Shown: positions 45,334-51,790 of the stretch, one piece after another
Layout: each line of letters opens with the position of its first letter
How positions within the stretch are numbered: position 1 is the first letter of the stretch
Assembly (NCBI GenBank): GCA_001873065.1
Contig: MNYM01000006.1
Coordinates: 1 to 51,790 of the forward strand
Reading direction: 5' to 3'
From: Flavobacteriaceae bacterium CG2_30_31_66
GTDB lineage: Bacteria > Bacteroidota > Bacteroidia > Flavobacteriales > Flavobacteriaceae
DNA length: 51,790 bases
Position numbers and translations under genes: made by a program
The notes under the pieces: generated by a model
Database searches by the model: none
What the model saw: only the letters and a program-made list of their open reading frames with translations
What the model was told of the DNA's origin: nothing

Positions 45334-45345
45334 TGATAAATATCA
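45334..45345 (+). promoter_or_regulatory. CRP/FNR-type box upstream of second RIC gene
   Basis: TGATAAATATCA fits TGAT-N4-ATCA. The -7-like element CAAATTTG (45369-45376) starts 29.5 bases from its centre, the same distance as at nirK and pckA. Confidence 0.55.
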
Positions 45346-45399
45346 TCTTTTAGTTAAAAGGTTATTAACAAATTTGTACAATTAAATAAATAACTTCAA

Positions 45400-46122
45400 A
45401 TGAATAATTTAAAAAACAAAACTATAGCAGACTTTGTCGTTGACAATATTGCAGCTGCAGACGTTTTTAAAAAATATGGTATAAATTATTCATATAAAGG
45501 AACATTATCTCTATCAAATTTTTGCCGAAAAAAGCATTTAAAATATGAAGAAATTTTAGACGAATTGAATGCCATAAAAACCAAAGTGCCTTATTTAAAA
45601 AATTATAATGCTTGGGATTTGGAGTTATTGATTAACTTTTTGGTTGAAATTGATCATCCATTCAAACTTGAAAACATCAATTTTATTAAAAATCTAGGCA
45701 TAAAAATTCAGAAGATTTATGGAGAAAAATTAGATGAAATACCAAAAATCATGAATTCAATTCAGCAAATTTCTGATATTATTGAAACACACATTAAAAT
45801 AGAAGAATCTTTTTTATTTCCTTATATTTTAAATCTGAATGCATATCTAAAAGAAAGAAAAAATCCGAAATTACAAAAACCACAATTGATAAATCCATTG
45901 AAAAATATGGAAAAAGATCATACGGAAATTTGTAAACTTTGGAAGCGAATTGCAACTCAAACCAATAACTATCAACTACATGAAGATATTGATAGTAATT
46001 TTAAATTATTGTATTATAAATTGAGACAATTTGAGGAAAAACTGCACACTCACATTCACATAGAAAATAATATTCTTTTTCCAAAAGCACTAGAAATGGA
46101 AAAATTAATTTTAGAAAGTTAG
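45400..46122 (+). CDS. Second RIC-like hemerythrin protein, lacking the Cys pair
   Basis: A 240-residue protein of the same plan and length as the RIC protein at 39556-40281. The N-terminal ScdA_N-like part (TIADFVVDNIAAADVFKKYGI) has NYSYKGT where RIC has DFCCGGG, so both Cys are missing. The hemerythrin-like domain keeps HPFKLEN, THIKIEESFLFPYI, EKDHTEICKLW and HTHIHIENNILFPKA. It may bind NO or iron without the Cys-dependent step. It is preceded by an FNR-type box. Start ATG at 45400. Confidence 0.82.
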   Translation: MNNLKNKTIADFVVDNIAAADVFKKYGINYSYKGTLSLSNFCRKKHLKYEEILDELNAIKTKVPYLKNYNAWDLELLINFLVEIDHPFKLENINFIKNLGIKIQKIYGEKLDEIPKIMNSIQQISDIIETHIKIEESFLFPYILNLNAYLKERKNPKLQKPQLINPLKNMEKDHTEICKLWKRIATQTNNYQLHEDIDSNFKLLYYKLRQFEEKLHTHIHIENNILFPKALEMEKLILES

Positions 46123-46171
46123 TATTTTCAAAAAATAACTTTTCATTTTCAACTAGCGGCTTTCTTTTCAT

Positions 46172-46179
46172 TATTTTTG
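46172..46179 (+). promoter_or_regulatory. -7 element of the OstA-like gene
   Basis: TATTTTTG, exact TAnnTTTG. It overlaps the TTG at 46177 that would be the longest start, so the true start is downstream, at TTG 46195. Confidence 0.5.
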
Positions 46180-46194
46180 CGGAAAATTTATATT

Positions 46195-47814
46195 TTGAAT
46201 CATAAAATTTTATTGATTTTATTGCTATTTTCACTTATTTCTTTTTCACAAGAAAAGAAAAAAATTACTTATAAAGCTGAAATTCAAGAGGTAAATGAAG
46301 AGAAATTTCCTGGAGCCAACATTTTAATTGGAAATGTAAAAATGTTTCATGACGGTGTTGAACTCACTTGTCAGCAAGCACTTTATTATCACAAACAAAA
46401 TTTTTTCAAAGCCATTGGAAATGTACTCATCAAACAAGGTGACACCATCACTCAAACGAGTGATTATGCCGATTACGATGCCAATTCTAAACAGGCACTT
46501 TCTTGGGGAAAAGTAGTTTTGAGAGATCCAACAATGACGCTAACTACCGATACTTTGCAATTCGACAGGATAAACCAAAAATTGTATTATCGAAGTTATG
46601 CAACTATTAGAGATGCCACAAACACATTAAAAAGTAAAAACGGCAATTATTATCTAGAAAATAAAAAATTTATTGCAACCACAAGAGTAACAGTTGTAAA
46701 TTCTGAACATCGGTTAGAATCAAATCATTTGGATTATTACACGCAAACAGGATTGGCTTATTTATTTGGCCCTTCTACAATAACCAACAATCAAAATAAG
46801 AATAAAATATATGCTGAAAAAGGTTTCTATAACACAAAAACAGATGTATCGCATTTTATAAAAAATGCAAAACTATTTTTAAAAGAACGTACGATTGAAG
46901 GTGACAGTTTGTTTTATGATAAGAGAAAAGGATTTGCCTCTGCAACTAATAATATTCGTGTCATTGATACTGTTGAAAATTTTGTTTCCAAAGGAAATTA
47001 TGCAGAGTTATTTGAACTCAAAGATTCATTATTTATCATAAAAAAAGCAGTAGCTATTTCTATTATTGAAAAAGATTCGATGTTTGTTCATGGAGACACG
47101 CTTTTGGTCACAGGAAAACCTGAAAAACGCATTATAAGAACCTATCATAATGTGAAAATTTTTAAATCGGATTTACAAGGAAAATGTGATTCAATTTACA
47201 CAAATCAAGAAACTGGATATACTAGAATGTACAGAAATCCCGTAATTTGGTCTGATCAAAATCAAATTACTGGAGATTCCATTTTTCTTTTGACTAATAA
47301 AATAACCAAGAAATTAGATTCATTAAAAGTATTTGACAATGCTTTTATCATTTCAAAAGATTCTCTTTCTGAGAATGATTTCAATCAAATTAAAGGCAGA
47401 AATATGCTTGGAAAATTTGAAAAAAATAAGTTGCGAACGCTTTTTGTACTTGGAAACGCAGAATCTGTTTATCATAACAGAAACGAACAAACGCAGGTTT
47501 TAGAAACCATTACCAAAGAAATTTCGAGTAATATTGAGTTTACGTTGGATAATGGTCAAATTGAAACCATAAAATATTTAAAAAAATCTGATGGTAAAAC
47601 CTATCCTCCCTCTATGTTTCCCGAAGATTTAAGAGAACTCAAAGGTTTTAATTGGCGTGAAAAAGAACAACCAAAATCTCAAGAGGACATTTTTATTAAA
47701 AATACTGAAATAGATAAAACCCCTGTAAAAAAGAAAGCTGACGTAAAAAAAGGGGCCATTTTGGAAAAGAATAAATTAACAAAAAACGATAAACAAGAAA
47801 TTAAAAGAAACTAA
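46195..47814 (+). CDS. OstA/LptA-like periplasmic protein
   Basis: A protein of about 539 residues from TTG 46195, with signal peptide NHKILLILLLFSLISFSQ. The OstA-like beta-jellyroll repeats span about 20-220: FPGANILIGNVKMFHDGVELTC, AIGNVLIKQGDTI and WGKVVLRDPTMTL are typical of LptA-like LPS-transport proteins. A C-terminal part with GDTLLVTG and GDSIFLLTNK continues similar strands, then a Lys/Glu-rich tail. It probably bridges LPS across the periplasm. It ends nine bases before the aminotransferase gene. Confidence 0.82.
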   Translation: MNHKILLILLLFSLISFSQEKKKITYKAEIQEVNEEKFPGANILIGNVKMFHDGVELTCQQALYYHKQNFFKAIGNVLIKQGDTITQTSDYADYDANSKQALSWGKVVLRDPTMTLTTDTLQFDRINQKLYYRSYATIRDATNTLKSKNGNYYLENKKFIATTRVTVVNSEHRLESNHLDYYTQTGLAYLFGPSTITNNQNKNKIYAEKGFYNTKTDVSHFIKNAKLFLKERTIEGDSLFYDKRKGFASATNNIRVIDTVENFVSKGNYAELFELKDSLFIIKKAVAISIIEKDSMFVHGDTLLVTGKPEKRIIRTYHNVKIFKSDLQGKCDSIYTNQETGYTRMYRNPVIWSDQNQITGDSIFLLTNKITKKLDSLKVFDNAFIISKDSLSENDFNQIKGRNMLGKFEKNKLRTLFVLGNAESVYHNRNEQTQVLETITKEISSNIEFTLDNGQIETIKYLKKSDGKTYPPSMFPEDLRELKGFNWREKEQPKSQEDIFIKNTEIDKTPVKKKADVKKGAILEKNKLTKNDKQEIKRN

Positions 47815-47822
47815 TTCATCCG

Positions 47823-49001
47823 TTGAAATCAGATTTTTTTACATACCAAGCACAAACTTCCCCATATCCGCTGGCCATGGAAGTTTCTCATGCAAAAGGA
47901 AGTTTTATTTATGATCTTCAGGGTAAAAAATACCTTGATTTTGTAGCAGGTGTTTCTGCAAATAGCTTAGGTCACAGCCATCCAAAAGTAGTTGAAGCGG
48001 TAAAGAATCAGATAGATTCTTATGCGCATGTGATGGTTTATGGCGAATTTATTCAAAAACCACAAGTTGATCTATGTAAAATTTTAGCAGCTACCATTCC
48101 TAACAAACGAATGGCAGTTTACATCACAAACTCTGGAACAGAAGCCACAGAAGGCGCTTTAAAATTGGCTAAAAGAGTTACAAAAAGAGCCGAAATTATT
48201 GCTGCAAAGCAATCTTATCATGGAAACACACAAGGTTCCATGAGTGTTTCTGGAGTAGAAAGACAAAACAGAGCTTTCAGGCCTCTGATTCCCGGAATTC
48301 GATTTATTACCTTTAATAACGAAGAAGAAATTGAACTAGTTACCGAAAATACAGCTGCAATTATTTTAGAAACCATTCAAGGTGGAGCTGGTTTTATTGA
48401 ACCAGAAAACGGCTATTTCACCAAAGTAAAAAAACGCTGTGAAGAAGTAGGTGCTTTATTAATTTTAGATGAAATCCAAACTGGAATTGGAAGAACAGGT
48501 ACTTTTTGGGGATTTGAAAACTATAATGTCACTCCCGATATTATCATTACAGGAAAAGGTTTGGGGGGTGGTTTGCCTATTGGCGCTTTTATTGCCTCAT
48601 TTGAACACATGAACTTGTTAAAAGACAATCCAAAATTGGGTCATATCTCTACATTTGCCGCAAATCCTGTAATTACAGCTGCTGCAAATGCGACTGTTCA
48701 TGAAATTTTAGAAACAAATTTGATTCCTGATTGCGTAAGAAAAGAGCAGTTGATACGCAAACATTTACAACATCCAAAAATTAAAGAAATCAGAGGCAGA
48801 GGATTGATGTTAATTGCACTATTAGAAACTCCAGAATTTGCTACAAAAGTGGTGTATAGATGTTTGGAAAAAGGACTGATTTTATTCTTTTTACTATTTG
48901 AAGGACGGGCATTGAGAATCACTCCACCATTAACAATTTCAGATGATGAAATTGTTTTAGGATGCTCTATTTTAATAAATGTTTTAAATGAATTTGAATA
49001 A
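47823..49001 (+). CDS. Class-III aminotransferase (acetylornithine/4-aminobutyrate type)
   Basis: A 392-residue PLP enzyme. It has NSGTEATEGALKLAKR, the aspartate in LILDEIQTGIGRTG, and the PLP lysine K245 in ITGKGLGGGLP. Flavobacterial homologues are usually named only aspartate aminotransferase family; the substrate may be acetylornithine, ornithine or a related omega-amino acid. The start is TTG at 47823, nine bases after the OstA-like stop, with no better start downstream. A hairpin with a 13-base stem follows at 49010-49043. Confidence 0.85.
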   Translation: MKSDFFTYQAQTSPYPLAMEVSHAKGSFIYDLQGKKYLDFVAGVSANSLGHSHPKVVEAVKNQIDSYAHVMVYGEFIQKPQVDLCKILAATIPNKRMAVYITNSGTEATEGALKLAKRVTKRAEIIAAKQSYHGNTQGSMSVSGVERQNRAFRPLIPGIRFITFNNEEEIELVTENTAAIILETIQGGAGFIEPENGYFTKVKKRCEEVGALLILDEIQTGIGRTGTFWGFENYNVTPDIIITGKGLGGGLPIGAFIASFEHMNLLKDNPKLGHISTFAANPVITAAANATVHEILETNLIPDCVRKEQLIRKHLQHPKIKEIRGRGLMLIALLETPEFATKVVYRCLEKGLILFFLLFEGRALRITPPLTISDDEIVLGCSILINVLNEFE

Positions 49002-49009
49002 AAATAATA

Positions 49010-49043
49010 ATGCTAGTTATTTGTATTTCAAATAATTAGCAAT
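49010..49043. terminator. Hairpin between the aminotransferase gene and guaB
   Basis: TGCTAGTTATTTG pairs with CAAATAATTAGCA around a 5-base loop, with one G-T pair. The sequence after it is AT-rich but not a clean T-run on the plus strand; on the minus strand T-rich sequence follows, so it may serve guaB. Confidence 0.5.
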
Positions 49044-49078
49044 ATTTATATAAAGTAATAAGTTTATCTTAATTTTAT

Positions 49079-50551
49079 TTATCTTCTGCTGTAATTCGGA
49101 GCTTCTTTTGTAATTGCTACATCATGAGGATGACTTTCAATAATTCCGCTTGCAGTAATTTTTACAAATTTTCCATTCTCTTTGAGAGTTTCAATATCTT
49201 TTGCCCCACAATAACCCATTCCAGCTTTTAATCCACCAATAAATTGATGAATACTTTCGAACAAATCACCTTTATAAGGCACTCGTCCTACAATTCCCTC
49301 AGGAACTAATTTTTTAATATCATCTTCAACATCCTGAAAATATCGATCTTTTGATCCATGTGTCATCGCTTCAACAGAACCCATTCCTCTATATGATTTG
49401 AATTTTCTTCCTTCAAAAATGATGGTTTCGCCTGGAGATTCTTTTGTGCCAGCCAATAATGAACCTAACATTACAGAGTCAGCTCCTGCAGCAATTGCTT
49501 TAGGAATATCACCTGTATAACGAATTCCACCATCTGCAATTACAGGAACACCACTACCTTTGATAGCTGCTGCAACTTCTAAAACTGCTGAAAACTGCGG
49601 ATAACCAACACCTGCAACAACTCTTGTGGTGCAAATAGAACCTGGTCCAATACCTACTTTTACAGCATCCGCACCAGAGGCAACTAAAAATTGTGCAGCT
49701 TCTGCAGTGGCTATATTCCCAACAACAACATCTAAATTTGGAAATTTTTCTTTTACTTTTACCAAAACTGCAACAACACCTTTTGTATGGCCATGAGCAG
49801 TATCAATTACAATCGCATCAACGCCAGCATTTACCAAAGCTTCAGTTCTTTCAAGCGCATCAGGGGTTACACCTATTGCAGCAGCTACCATCAATCTTCC
49901 AAATGAATCTTTATTAGCTATTGGTTTTTGGGTTACTTTGGTAATGTCTCTAAAAGTAATTAATCCTTTTAGTTTATAATTTTCATTTACAATTAGCAAT
50001 TTTTCAATTTTATTTTTCTGAAGAATTTGCTCTGCATCTTTCAAAGAAGTTCCAACATCAGCAGTAATCAAGTTTTTGCTTGTCATCACTTCAACAATTG
50101 GACGGCTATCATCATGTTCAAAACGTAAATCTCTATTGGTAACAATTCCTTTTAAAATTCCTTCATTATCTACAATCGGAATTCCACCAATTCCATGTTC
50201 TCTCATATTTGATTTTGCGTCAAAAACTGTAGCTGTTAATGGAAGTGTTACGGGATCTAAAATCATTCCACTTTCTGCACGTTTTACTTTTCTGACTTCC
50301 AAAGCTTGCTTTTCAATCGTCATGTTTTTGTGTAAAACACCAATTCCTCCTTCCCTAGCCATGGCAATTGCCAGTGCAGATTCAGTGACAGTATCCATTG
50401 CAGCAGATACTATTGGAACGTTTATGGTAATATTTCGTGAAAATTTTGTTTTAATACTTACTTCTCTAGGTAATACATCTGAGAAAGCAGGAACTAATAA
50501 AACATCATCATATGTTAAACCTTCTCCAAGAATTTTACTTTCGTATTTCAT
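49079..50551 (-). CDS. guaB: IMP dehydrogenase
   Basis: A 490-residue enzyme oxidising IMP to XMP, the committed step of GMP synthesis. A TIM barrel interrupted by two CBS domains (about 95-205) carries the catalytic Cys C307 in [10 protein letters not shown], the IMP-binding DGGIRYTGD, and the flap KSYRGMGS. The length is normal. It has its own promoter, TAAATTTG on the minus strand at 50577-50584. Start ATG at 50551. Confidence 0.97.
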   Translation of the reverse strand: MKYESKILGEGLTYDDVLLVPAFSDVLPREVSIKTKFSRNITINVPIVSAAMDTVTESALAIAMAREGGIGVLHKNMTIEKQALEVRKVKRAESGMILDPVTLPLTATVFDAKSNMREHGIGGIPIVDNEGILKGIVTNRDLRFEHDDSRPIVEVMTSKNLITADVGTSLKDAEQILQKNKIEKLLIVNENYKLKGLITFRDITKVTQKPIANKDSFGRLMVAAAIGVTPDALERTEALVNAGVDAIVIDTAHGHTKGVVAVLVKVKEKFPNLDVVVGNIATAEAAQFLVASGADAVKVGIGPGSICTTRVVAGVGYPQFSAVLEVAAAIKGSGVPVIADGGIRYTGDIPKAIAAGADSVMLGSLLAGTKESPGETIIFEGRKFKSYRGMGSVEAMTHGSKDRYFQDVEDDIKKLVPEGIVGRVPYKGDLFESIHQFIGGLKAGMGYCGAKDIETLKENGKFVKITASGIIESHPHDVAITKEAPNYSRR

Positions 50552-50576
50552 TTTACAATTAAGATATAATTGAGAC

Positions 50577-50584
50577 CAAATTTA
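50577..50584 (-). promoter_or_regulatory. -7 element of guaB
   Basis: On the minus strand TAAATTTG is an exact TAnnTTTG match 26 bases before the ATG. Confidence 0.6.
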
Positions 50585-50680
50585 CAATTTTATTCTTAGT
50601 TAAAAAATTAATGTTTAAGTAATTCTGAAAAACTAATTAATCTTAATTATTTAAGTAATTTTACAAAAAATATGTAAGTT

Positions 50681-51790
50681 TTGTCAAAAATAATAGCCAT
50701 TTGCAATCAAAAAGGTGGTGTTGGTAAAACCACAACTTGTGTAAACTTAGCTTCAGGACTTGGCGTTTTAGAACGTAAAATTTTAGTGATTGACACTGAT
50801 CCTCAGGCACAAGCTTCAATGTCTTTTGGGTATAGCTCAACAAGTTTAAATAACCCCTCTTTGCAAAATATGGACTTTGTTTCTGTAATAAAAAATAACA
50901 CAAAAGCTACAAATTCTTTAAATGTCTATTTATTACCTTATTTTGAAGATTTTAATTTCTTTGAAAAAAATTCTATAGGCTCTCGATTTCAAAAAGCAAT
51001 ACAAATAATTTCAAAATCATACGATTATATTTTAATTGATTGTGTGCCTTTTTTTTTAAAAAAGAATTTAGAAATATTAATTAGTTCCAACTCAGTAATT
51101 ATTCCAATTCAATGCGATTATTTTGCATTAGAAGGTTTACATAAATTTTTAAAAACGATAAATCAAATACAAAAAAACTTTAATCCTAATTTAGAAATTG
51201 AAGGTTTTCTGCTAACAATGTTTGATAAACGACTTAATTTATCAAAAAGTGTATTTAATTATGTGAATGATAATTTTAAAATTATGGTATTTAAAACCAT
51301 AATTAATAGAAATACTTCTATATCACAAGCTCCAAGTTTTGGTAAAACTGTTATTAATTATGACGTCAGTAGCAAAGGTGCCACTGATTATTTACTTCTT
51401 GCAAATGAAATTATTAATAATAATTCTCAAGATAACTTAAAAAAAGAAATCCCAAAAATTTCAGAAATCGATGAAAATAAATTCAATAATAGGATATTCT
51501 TGTCAGACGAAAATAATAATTCAAGTTTACTGGTTTTAAACAAACTTCTTAATCCCATTGATGAAATTAAACAAGTTGGTAAAAAGATAAAAGGAAATCC
51601 AAATACCTTTGATATTTTAATTGGCATGAATAAATTTGAGATATCTTCGAAACTTGGTGACTATTACAAAAGTTTTTATGGTAATGTTTGGATATATAGA
51701 TTTAAAAATAAAAAAATATTTAAAAAAAAATATTTGTATTTATATTTTAAAAATGATGTTGTCAATCATTATGAAACCTCTTGGTTTTTA
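50681..51790 (+). CDS. ParA-like ATPase with long C-terminal extension (partial, runs off the end)
   Basis: An open frame without a stop to the window end, 370 codons from TTG 50681 (SKIIAICNQKGGVGKTT). The deviant Walker A KGGVGKTT, the second motif VIDTDPQAQAS, a Walker B-like ILIDCVPFF and IIPIQCDYFALEGL mark a ParA/MinD ATPase. Walker B differs from the usual DCPPSL/DAPP. The ATPase ends near residue 250; a further stretch of at least 115 residues follows. Its second half, after about 305, reads like the SmpA/BamE pattern (FDILIGMNKFEISSKLG, then YLYLYFKNDVV), a possible match only. ParA normally acts in chromosome partition with ParB; no ParB is visible here. Confidence 0.75.
   Translation, partial: MSKIIAICNQKGGVGKTTTCVNLASGLGVLERKILVIDTDPQAQASMSFGYSSTSLNNPSLQNMDFVSVIKNNTKATNSLNVYLLPYFEDFNFFEKNSIGSRFQKAIQIISKSYDYILIDCVPFFLKKNLEILISSNSVIIPIQCDYFALEGLHKFLKTINQIQKNFNPNLEIEGFLLTMFDKRLNLSKSVFNYVNDNFKIMVFKTIINRNTSISQAPSFGKTVINYDVSSKGATDYLLLANEIINNNSQDNLKKEIPKISEIDENKFNNRIFLSDENNNSSLLVLNKLLNPIDEIKQVGKKIKGNPNTFDILIGMNKFEISSKLGDYYKSFYGNVWIYRFKNKKIFKKKYLYLYFKNDVVNHYETSWFL

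Noticed and set aside
50661..50903. Minus-strand open frame of 80 codons
   Set aside because: It is antisense to the ParA-like gene, whose P-loop and following motifs are clear on the plus strand.
1..51790. CRISPR array
   Set aside because: No set of short direct repeats with regular spacers is visible; the only repeated units are the attC-like palindromes and the two dispersed copies.

Overview
The window is AT-rich, densely coded chromosomal DNA from a Flavobacteriaceae-type Bacteroidetes, probably marine. The evidence is the gene set (bacillithiol genes bshA and bshB1, DUF3810, split transketolase, flavobacterial nirK cluster, ATP-type pckA), the TAnnTTTG-type -7 promoter elements in front of many genes, and the lack of strong Shine-Dalgarno sequences. 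The genus is not resolved.

Region 1 (1-6475) is accessory DNA beside a tRNA-His gene. It is a run of gene cassettes separated by long imperfect palindromes of about 135-140 bp that behave like integron attC sites. The first bases of each cassette are the reverse complement of the outermost arm of the palindrome that closes the same cassette. Cassette cargo is a small membrane protein, an ImmA/IrrE-type protease plus PIN-like (DUF4411-type) pair, and a DUF418 membrane protein. A dead IS1182-type element sits inside one palindrome. The array ends abruptly where an STM3941-like gene fragment is joined to the C-terminal part of an XRE repressor. No integrase is visible.

Region 2 (6477-38280) is mostly core genome: tRNA-His, bshB1, pckA, a PLP sulfur-amino-acid lyase, DUF808, a four-gene MacAB-type exporter operon, a DCC/HAD/aldo-keto reductase operon, a sulfurtransferase, a dicarboxylate/amino-acid symporter, bshA, an orphan transketolase N-terminal subunit, dnaB, DUF3810, two overlapping amidohydrolase genes, a SpoU/TrmH methyltransferase, an M48 protease, relA/spoT, a Fur-family regulator and purA.

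Region 3 (38290-46122) is a nitrite/NO module. The operon nirK (fused to cytochrome c) - SUMF1-like - SCO - RIC - porin runs leftwards and is divergent from an Rrf2/NsrR-like regulator. A PLP decarboxylase and a second RIC-like protein lacking the usual Cys pair follow. The nirK/nsrR intergenic region carries an FNR-type box (TGAT-N4-ATCA) and two NsrR-like palindromes. FNR-type boxes at the same distance from a -7 element occur before the second RIC gene and before pckA, which suggests one oxygen- or NO-responsive CRP/FNR-family regulon.

Region 4 (46172-51790) holds an OstA/LptA-like protein, a class-III aminotransferase, guaB, and an unusual ParA-like ATPase with a long C-terminal extension that runs off the window end.
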